A stretch of DNA of 25,114 nt, taken from Hymenochaete sp. R1. Taxonomy: Eukaryota; Basidiomycota; Agaricomycetes; Hymenochaetales; Hymenochaetaceae. Each line of letters starts with the position of its first letter. Position 1 is the stretch's first letter. Positions 9,485 to 16,769 of the stretch are shown in pieces. The notes under the pieces are model-generated. The model was not told where the DNA came from. It did no database searches and was given only the letters and a program-made list of their open reading frames with translations. The stretch spans positions 1 through 25,114 of the forward strand of contig JAFREE010000247.1 in the NCBI GenBank assembly GCA_019400425.1, read 5' to 3'. The translations under genes and the position numbers were made by a program.

Positions 9485-9933
9485 TGTTACGGTTCAACAC
9501 CGTTCATATGCTTAGTCAAGCATACCCGCTTACTTCATTTCCTTTCTTTGTCATTTTGTTCCTTATATTTCCATGACATTCTGTGCACATGACCACATGT
9601 GATCTGTGCACAGCATCAGTCAGCGTCTTACCAAGACGCCTTCCTTATTCGTCCGTTTCTTCTCATGTACTAGTACACAGCCTCATAGACGGATGACCTA
9701 TATAAGGGCCTCACCTTATAGCTCTTGTACTCTAGATTTGACCTTTTGTCCTCACCGATCAATATACTTGTCTTTACTCTCCTGTCTTAGAGGACTATCC
9801 CTGGGTGGGATATCCTTCGCGAACTCTGTTTGTTAGTCACTTAGAGCCGGAGCTCTGGTGCTAACCTCTTAAACCATTGTCACGTGAACTTGATTAGTCA
9901 GACTCCTGATCACGTCTCAATTGGACTCTAACA
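9485..9933 (+). repeat. 3' LTR of family A element (449 bp)
   Basis: It runs from TGTTACGGTTCAACACC to GGACTCTAACA, with TATATAAG at 9699-9706 and the AGATTTGACC start motif downstream. It differs from the 5' LTR at many places and shares features (CTTAGTCAAGC, GGAGCTCTGGTGCTAACC) with the solo LTR at 20154, so it belongs to another subgroup of the family. Confidence 0.93.
9581..9639 (+). promoter_or_regulatory. U3 palindrome and adjacent hairpin
   Basis: Positions 9581-9613 form a near-perfect palindrome, CTGTGCAC...GTGCACAG, with CATGTG-type cores inside. Ten bases later GCGTCTT-ACC-AAGACGC (9623-9639) makes a 7-bp hairpin. Corresponding arms in the LTR at 20154 (GTGCCTT/AAGGCAC) and in the inverted LTR (ACACCTT/AAGGTGT at 14387-14403) have different bases but remain fully complementary. 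They lie upstream of the TATA box, so they could be protein-binding sites or, in the 3' copy, an RNA structure near the 3' end. Confidence 0.5.
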
Positions 9934-9961
9934 CCTTCTGAGTCAATTTGAGATCTCTTAG

Positions 9962-10225
9962 TCAGTCATCCAGAAGTGTTAAGACAACAGGTAAGTAGAG
10001 CACAGCAACATTTGGAAGGAACCTGAGTACCTTGGCTAATGTTCCTCTATCAATATGCATATTATTTGCAAATGTGAATTTGGTACTTTTGGACCCAGTA
10101 TGTTGCGGTACTTGAAGGATTAATATAATGTCTCCAATGAGATCTTCATAAACTTTATCAGTCCACAAGCAAGATGTATTCCCTATTATAGCCAGTCTCT
10201 CAATGTTTGGAGCTTGAATATACAT
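9962..10225 (-). pseudogene. Fragment of a leucine-rich, possibly F-box/LRR protein
   Basis: A minus-strand frame of 87 codons reads like part of a leucine-rich repeat fold: APNIERLAIIGNTSCLW, then DLIGDIILILQVPQ, then LAKVLRFLPNVAVLYLPVVL. The spacing of Leu/Ile/Val resembles the LRR half of basidiomycete F-box-like proteins, but no F-box is visible. A stop (TAG) lies two codons before the first ATG, and the frame ends a few codons before the 3' LTR at 9933. It may be a piece of a gene broken by the retrotransposon. Family assignment is by impression only. Confidence 0.3.
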
Positions 10226-10669
10226 CAGCTATCCTTGCTTATAGCAGAATATAGTGAGTATACACAGGTATTCTATAATAACTAATTTATCAGGTACTTC
10301 ATCACCTGGAGATGTTGTTCATGCATTGATGACAAGCTTGGTCAGATTTGTTAGTAAGGAATTGTTAAGTAAGCATAAGTAAGCAATAGGAATTGCTAAG
10401 TAAGATAATGCGGAAAGGCATTCACACGGGTTAGCAATAAAGCAAAGCACGTGCATGTGACTTTTAAAATCATGTAACTTATGCAACCTCTTATATGGTG
10501 TATAGGCAATGGTATTCTTAGATACAGAGCCGTAGAAACACCAGGAACTATCTACAGATGTAGAAAAACATCTAGATAGATTAGTCGTGCGAAAACAACT
10601 GTTAGGAATTAGTATAAAAGCAGCAGAGACACTAAGAGTAAAGTAATTGTCTCTTAAACTCGAACCACC
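10226..10669 (+). promoter_or_regulatory. AT-rich spacer with TATA box before the 10670 gene
   Basis: No gene is seen. Short AAGTAAG repeats occur at about 10364-10405 and TATAAAAG lies at 10613-10620, about 50 nt before the unidentified reading frame that starts near 10670. TGTTAG at 10349 resembles an LTR start, but no convincing end or target duplication was found. Confidence 0.3.
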
Positions 10670-11566
10670 GTGTCGAACAGAGCAGCTAGACTGTGGAGTA
10701 TAGTCAATAACAATATAAAGAAACCAACTCCGGAAGCCATTAGAGCAATGAACCATGAGAGACCAAATAAAGTCATTATGTGCAACAGATGCAGACAAGT
10801 GCATAGACATGCAGAAGACATGATGAATATAATTATGTCATGTTTATCTATGATGGATGAAGTATCCAGACGTGATGTAACAATGAACATACAATATAGA
10901 CCTCTCACGGATCTAGGATCATTTACAGTATACTATCTAGGGAAAATAGGATGGACACATGATATAGCATTCTTTGATCAGACAGGAATGTGACATGTAG
11001 CACGTATAACAATTCTAGTTTTATACAGAGAAGGCACGCATTGGTAGATACCATGCAATAATGCATATATTGAAGTAAACATAAGCGAAGATAGAGCTGC
11101 GCTACTATGGATTAAAGCAGTAAGCAACATAATGAAGTTGCGGATAATAAACACCCTTCGTAACGTAGGAATACAAGGATATACAGCAGTAGATGAATGC
11201 TACACATGATACTGCAAGGAAACCATGATCACCAATATGCTTGGTAAAGCAAACTTGCCTAGACTAGTAGAAGGCTTCGAATGCATACAGACATTTGCGA
11301 ATACAGAAGCAAACCCAATAGTTCCATTAACTATTAAGCAGGTAACAGGACTAGGGGGAAAACTAGTCAAGCGAGAAGACAGCTCAGAATCAGATAAGAT
11401 TACAGATTCAGAATTAGTACCAGAGCCACCGTCTAAACATAGACCGGTATTGCGCAGAAAACCAAAGTTAGGGGAAAGCTCAATTCAATCCTCAAGCGCA
11501 AAGTTAGACAATGTCTCATTTCATCCAAATATAGAGGTAATGGAAATAGACGATGACGTCAATTGA
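10670..11566 (+). pseudogene. Unidentified gene, about 299 codons, three in-frame stops
   Basis: One frame stays open from 10658 (after TAA at 10655) to the TGA at 11564-11566, apart from stops at 10991-10993 (TGA), 11045-11047 (TAG) and 11207-11209 (TGA). The intervening sequence keeps protein-like composition, so this looks like one coding region with point mutations. The exact start is unclear; 10670 is GTG. Seen in it: a basic N-terminus, a CxxC pair with following histidines (CNRCRQVHRH, about residue 43), a central Ile/Leu/Val-rich domain (about residues 75-190), and a hydrophilic C-terminal tail rich in Ser, Glu and Lys ending in EVMEIDDDVN. I do not recognise the family. A TATA box lies just upstream and tandem repeats plus another TATA box follow its stop, so it could be the last or only gene of an unclassified element. 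Confidence 0.45.
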
Positions 11567-11745
11567 AACATAAGTAAAACAAGTTTCAATAAGTTATATT
11601 TGAGACGAAAGAAGAAGAAACACATAGAATGGTTTCATATCTCAAAACCATGCAAAGGAAGATAATAGAAACATAAGGAATAGTTTCACATCTCAAACGC
11701 ATGCAAAGGAAGGAAGCAGAAACTAATAGAATGGTTTCATAGTAA
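11565..11745 (+). repeat. Tandem 51-bp repeats with GAAAC...GTTTC motifs
   Basis: Units start at 11565 (52 bp, most diverged), 11617 (51 bp), 11668 (51 bp) and 11719 (partial). Units 2 and 3 share GAAACAyA, then GAATrGTTTCAyATCTCAAA and GCAAAGGAAG. Each unit opens with GAAAC and has GTTTC about 10 nt later, giving small inverted motifs. The array begins in the stop codon of the preceding gene and lies about 75 nt before a TATA box, as an enhancer-like array would. Confidence 0.75.
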
Positions 11746-11818
11746 TTGGACATACTCTTACAAGTTTCAGGATAGATAGAATATTCTAGTATAGCGTAAA
11801 AATAGACATCCTGTAGAG

Positions 11819-11826
11819 TATAAAAG
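11819..11826 (+). promoter_or_regulatory. TATA box downstream of the tandem repeats
   Basis: TATAAAAG is followed by a GC-richer leader (GGAGGGCCCAATTCGCAG) and a pyrimidine-rich tract (about 11865-11900). Together with the upstream tandem repeats this looks like a promoter. What it would drive is unknown. Confidence 0.4.
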
Positions 11827-11949
11827 GAGGGCCCAATTCGCAGTTGGAGCCTCAGTTCAATTCATCTAACTCTTTCACTCTTACCATCATCATCTCTACC
11901 TGAGAAGACAGGTTGGAGTTAAAGCGTGAGTCACCCCCTCTCTATACTT

Positions 11950-12560
11950 GGTCACTTCAATATTAAATACGTTAACCAGATATCATAATCTGTATCACGT
12001 CAGAAGCTACAAGCAAGAGAAGTATCTAACAACGCCCTTGGTCAAGTGCAAACTTAACACATTAGTAAGATACATACATATTCCTTTAAAGGTTCTAATT
12101 ATGACTAATTGGCGACCAAAGGTCTTAACAAGATTTGGGCATTGTTTTAAGAGATTGAGCAAGTCTTTTCATGTGATTATGCTGTTGTCCGTAGGCAGTA
12201 CAGCAAGATTTATAGGATTGGGAGCTATCAGTATCTCACCAACAAGATTTGGTATATGCATATAAGGAATAGCATCCAAAGAAGTGTGTTAATCTTGCTT
12301 CCAGAGGATCCTGTTTCTACTGCTAAGTATGGTCATTCTGGTGCTTTCAAGTATCAGACTCTCCAGATTACTTAAGTTATAGAACTCCATCACTCTCTAG
12401 GTCTTATTTGCTATAAAGCAATTGAAGTTAGGGTTATACCCACAAAGTCAAACCACATGTTGACCCATCAATTTTGATTCCCATGAAGTAGCTCAACAAC
12501 ATCAGTGATAGCAAGAAAGTTGCACTTCTCTAATGTATGTACATTCCTTTGTGTAACCTT
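11950..12560 (+). other. Degraded possible coding remnant
   Basis: No intact gene is seen. A plus-strand stretch at about 12140-12375 reads as protein-like sequence for some 75 codons (CDYAVVRRQYSKIYRIGSYQ ... KYGHSGAFKYQTLQ) before a stop. The pattern faintly recalls the DUF6532 family of Agaricomycete proteins, but this is a weak impression. There is no clear start, and stops follow. Confidence 0.2.
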
Positions 12561-13638
12561 AATCTTGTAGTAGAGCAAAGCACTGCCGAACCAGTTAAGC
12601 TATAAAAAAACAAGACTCTTTGCTGCTTTGGGGGTTAAGCAAAGATTGGGCTCAAATCAAACCTTAAGTCGGGTCCAGAGTTGGCTGTGATTGAGAGATA
12701 TCCTCCTTCAAAATGCACAAGTCTGTGATTTGTTCCTAAGAAAATCTTTCAGTCTCAGATAACCATCAGATGAGAGAGTGAAAAGAAAAATGCTTTCAAG
12801 TATTTCTATCAAAAGGTAAGAAAGGAACATTGATCTCAGAATGGTAGAGGTGCCTATTATCCTACAGAAGAATATACATTAAAAAACCTTATCAGGAGAA
12901 AAATGTGTTTGTTTACCAGTTTATATTGCTATTGTGGAGATTTGAGGAAGATCAGGGAGGAGTGTCAGCTGAGTCTTGAGGATGGAGGTTGCACCCACTA
13001 CAAGTTCTCATTATATTATGAAGTAATATATAGTTAATATTCTGTGGAGGTGCAGGTGAAAAGATGCTTATAAAACCCACTGATTGTAAGGAATAAGAGG
13101 AGAAAGGTAGAGCAGAGAGCTGAAGGAGGAGAAGGAGGCTAATTGATAGAAGCAATGGTAGTAGTTGGAGGAAGAACTCAATGCAAATTTGGTTGTCTAG
13201 AAGAGTGATACTGTGCTTTATAAGCAATTATCAGTACAAGCTACACAAACTACTAGCCATATATTCTGAGCTCTTTCCCACCAATAATGCTCTATAAAAC
13301 AGAGTCTATTATTTATGGTTTTAATTCCATAGTTAGATATCCCATTTGTCTTTGCATAACTTCTGTTCCCATAAACTTAGCATCAATATAGATTACCAGA
13401 TCTAGAGTGTTCAGAAGTGAGCAGAGGTGTGAGAGTCTAAGGGATGTTTGCGACCAGTGGTAGCCTATACTGTCTTTCTGTATATCAAAGATCCCTTATT
13501 TCTTTTATGTATACCTAATATAATTGTTATGTGCATATAGTTAGTCTTATATTTTCTCATGCTTTATTCTATCTTTTAACTTATATATGCTTGAAGAGAC
13601 TCTTTCTTTACTTTTGACCTCTTGTTGAGTTCTCTCAC
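12561..13638. other. No gene recognised
   Basis: AT-rich sequence with short purine-rich runs (about 13090-13180, GGAGGAGAAGGAGG). A minus-strand frame at 12952-13227 is the Leu/Ser-rich antisense of this purine tract and has no protein-like features. No RNA gene or clear repeat is seen. Confidence 0.4.
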
Positions 13639-14540
13639 TGTTAGAGTCTAATCAAGACGTAATCAGGAGTCTGACAAAGTGAGGTCTCATGACAGATGTT
13701 CAATAGATCCACACTCAAGCTCTAACTTAAAGTGATAGATAGACTAAGTTTATGAAGTATATTCTACCCGGGGATAGTCTTTAAAGACAGATGATAAAAG
13801 ATAAGTGTATTGATCAGAGAAGACAAAAGGTTAAATCTAGTGTACAAAGGCTATAAGATAGAGTCTTTATATAGATCACCTATCTACAAAGCTGTGTAAA
13901 AGTACATAAGAAATACTATATAAATAAGGTGTTACAGTTCAACACCATTTATACACTTAGTCAAGTGTCTTTGATTATTTCATTCTTTTCTAAGTCATCA
14001 TATTCTTTGTCTTTCTTTAACCTTCTATGCATATGATCTTATGTAATCTATACATAGCATCAGTTAGCACCTTACTAATGCACCTCTTTTATTTGTCCAT
14101 TTCTTCTCATATACTTATACATAGTCTTGTAGATAGATGGTCTATATAAGAATCTTACTTTGTAACCTTTGTATACTAGATTTGAGCTTCTGTCTCTTCC
14201 AGTCAATACATTCTATCTCTTATCTTATAAGCCTATCTCTGGGTGAGATATCTTACTTGAACTTTATCTGTTAGTTACTTAGAGTTGAGCTAGAGTATTA
14301 ATCTCTTGAACCTCAGATTGCTGTTATGCGACTCTGATTAATCAGTTATTTAATCAATATCTTGATCAGACTCTAACATAAAGAAGACACCTTAGTAAGG
14401 TGTTGACTGATACTATGCACAGATTACATGAGATCATGTGCATAAAAGGTTAAAGAAAGATAAAGAATATGATGACTCAGAAAAGAATGAAATGATCAAA
14501 GATACTTGACTAAGTATATGAACAGTATTGAACTATAATA
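13639..14540 (-). repeat. Inverted family A LTR, split by a nested LTR
   Basis: The LTR reads on the minus strand in two parts: 14540-14379 (start, decayed to TATTATAGTTCAATAC) and 13929-13639 (end, ...GACTCTAACA). Together they make about 450 bp. Between them sits a plus-strand family A LTR (13930-14378). The sequence is heavily shifted to A/T relative to the copies at 3065 and 9485. The internal 3' end of the element follows at 14541, so this was the 3' LTR of a minus-strand element. Confidence 0.85.
13930..14378 (+). repeat. Family A solo LTR nested inside another family A LTR
   Basis: It runs from TGTTACAGTTCAACACC to CAGACTCTAACA, 449 bp. The flanking 5-mers TAAGG (13925-13929) and TAAAG (14379-14383) match at four of five positions, the difference being G-to-A, as expected for a slightly decayed target duplication. 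No internal element sequence is present. It is rich in C-to-T and G-to-A differences from the better-preserved LTRs. Confidence 0.88.
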
Positions 14541-14720
14541 TTACCTCACTCTCAAGGTCCTAGTTCAATGGATTCTGGATACAGAAATACAAGTAGACAA
14601 AAGAAAAATAAAGATAAATATCAGATGAGAACAAGAAAATGAGAGAATGAGAAATGTAAATGAAGAATAAGATATAGAGTATTTCAGAACTAAAGCTACT
14701 CTCAGGATAACAAAGGCAAC
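14541..14720 (-). mobile_element. Remnant of the 3' internal end of a family A element
   Basis: Read on the minus strand, TCCATTGAACTAGGACCTTG and the following GAGAGTGAGGTAA match the sequence just before the 3' LTR at 9485, including a decayed polypurine tract. The match is clear for about 50-60 bp (to about 14600). Beyond that only the T-rich character is shared, so the outer limit is uncertain. Confidence 0.6.
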
Positions 14721-16769
14721 TGCAATGCTATTCATTATTATTCAGAGCTTTTATGTAAGTCTCTACATTCCCTTCTGTTACAGCTAAAAATACTTACCTC
14801 CTTGTATTCTTGATTATGTCTGAAACTGGCTGAAGAAGGCTTAATAAGAATAAAAGAGTTACAATGAGTCTGGGATACAATTTCTACAAGTTAGACTGTG
14901 TTATACCCATCTAAAGCAATTTCTCCTAAGTTTTTATCATGATATAGTGCTATTTATATTGGAAAAGATTATTTGGCACTTACAGAAATAAAGTTTGGTG
15001 CTAATGAGAGTCTGCTCTATCTTAGTTTTGTGACCCATAACAAAAACTAGCATAATTCCTCATGTAGTAGACAACAAAAGACTGTTGCATCATTTGAATC
15101 AAGCTTTTCTAGTCTTAAGTCATTTAGATAGACATGTTATTGCCATACAGACGCTTCTCTGATTAGAACAAAGATGCGCCTCATATAAATACTGAGAAAT
15201 CAAAGTTAGACTTGAGAACATCTGCCCTTTAGGAAAGTGTGTTGAGAAAGTCTCTTTAATTATTCATGTATAAAATAAAAGATATGCATTTATTCAATTA
15301 CTATAACTTATTTGGGTCTTGCTTTGATATTCAGTCATGATACTGCTTCACAACAGGACTGGCACAAGAAGATACTCAAGCATTGCATATAAGAAAAAAA
15401 TTGGTGAAAAAGTATATAGACAACTGCCCTTGCAAAAGAGTACAATGAAAATTGTACATATATCTTAGGAAGAGGATCTTGAGATCATATAGTCTTACTT
15501 ATGCAAAAATATATTATAGCTCATAAACTAGTATGGACATAGGATTCTTCTATTACTATATTTGAAATAGAAACTAGAGTGTGTCACCTAGAGATCAAAA
15601 ATAAGGTATGAAAGCAACTGAGTTCTTGCTATTGATTGTCAGGCAACCAACTAGCAAGAGACAACTCCATTCAAGGTAGTTAGCCTCCAGGTCATGCAAC
15701 AGAGGTAGATTTGTAAAGAGAGAGAGAGATTGGCTTAGATCATTAGCTGTGGTATTAGACCAGGTCAGAACTGGGGAGCTAAGTACAAGAAACTACTTCA
15801 CTTATATACCCAGCAAAGGCTGCGCATGGACCATGAGACTTTACATACGCTGACGCAGCCACCTACTAGAAAAGGAAGATAATAGAATGTCATAGAAGAG
15901 CATAGAACAAGAGAATGATCTGGTAAGTCGGATAACATCATAGTATGGAGCTGCATGATTAGTAAGGATAAGATGCATGTGATAAAAGAAGGTGATGATA
16001 AAGACAGATGTCAGAATGAGAGTGTAAGAAAAGAAAGAATTAAAAGAAAATAAGTCAAGGCATGACATTGATCCTCAATGTATGACAAAAACCACCATAA
16101 ATCATTATGCACAAGAGGGCTTGACTCACATTTCCTTATTTGAAGTCTATTATATTTATATAATTTGACCTTTTAGTTGTATGAATATAATAAATAAGCA
16201 ATTTAGATAGGTCTAGTTATTTATGACATATGAGAATGAAATTTTATGTCAATATATAAGTGTTCTTGTTAAGGTTCAGCAATATATTACAAATACTGTT
16301 ATGATTCTCTATGCATAGATCCTCAAGATGCACAATACTGCTTTCAAAGCTTTATATTAGTCTTGAGTCACTCAAATTGACTTTTTATTGCAACAAACTC
16401 ATATTTTACATGAAGATAAATTTATAGGTCAGAAGAAATCTACATAGGCAGTGAAGACATCTGTATTCTCATCAAAGATTAGAATATGATATAAGGGAAG
16501 ATATGTTTCTAATCCTAAGAACAAAAATGTACAGCAATGCAATTGTGTGAATGGTTATATAAAAAGAAGAAAGTTGATAGAATACGAGGCGATAAAGGCA
16601 TATGCACCAATCAAGTACATTCTTTACCTGAGTCACTACCTGTTAACAACTAGTTGTATTTTATTTGCCTTATAACACCGAAGGAAGAGTCAATTTCAAA
16701 ATTTGTTTAGGAATTCAAGGCACTTACTTTTTACTATCTTCTTTTAATAATTGACTTGGTAGCCTAGAC
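14721..16769. other. AT-rich stretch without recognised genes
   Basis: No intact ORF with protein-like features is seen. Short GT...AG-like intron signals occur on the minus strand (about 14775-14800), and fragments at about 15100-15260 have a faint coding look, but stops are dense in all frames. A minus-strand frame at 15841-16068 is hydrophobic antisense-type sequence. A short AGAGAGAG run lies at about 15719-15729. Probably old, heavily mutated repeats. Confidence 0.4.

Larger units (their letters stand above)
3065..9933 (+). mobile_element. Ty3/gypsy chromovirus-type LTR retrotransposon, family A
   Basis: The element has a 5' LTR, an 11-nt self-complementary primer-binding site, gag, pol in the order protease-RT-RNase H-integrase-chromodomain, an extra ORF, a polypurine tract and a 3' LTR, about 6.9 kb in all. 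Domain order and the C-terminal chromodomain place it with chromoviruses; the priming signal suggests the Tf1/sushi group. It is no longer autonomous: pol carries four stops and the RT catalytic box reads YMDN. The flanking 5-mers (GCATT at 3060-3064, CCTTC at 9934-9938) do not match, and the two LTRs differ at many positions, so the two ends may come from different copies. Confidence 0.92.

Noticed and set aside
10349..10679. Possible LTR (TGTTAG...GAACA) with a TATA box
   Set aside because: The flanking 5-mers (AGATT and GAGCA) do not match, no second copy is in the window, and the proposed end overlaps the start of the reading frame.
12952..13227. 91-codon minus-strand ORF
   Set aside because: Low-complexity Leu/Ser/Pro sequence opposite a purine-rich tract; no start context or neighbouring exon.
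15100..15260. Faint resemblance to a copia pre-integrase region
   Set aside because: Too many stops in every frame, and the zinc-binding spacing is wrong.
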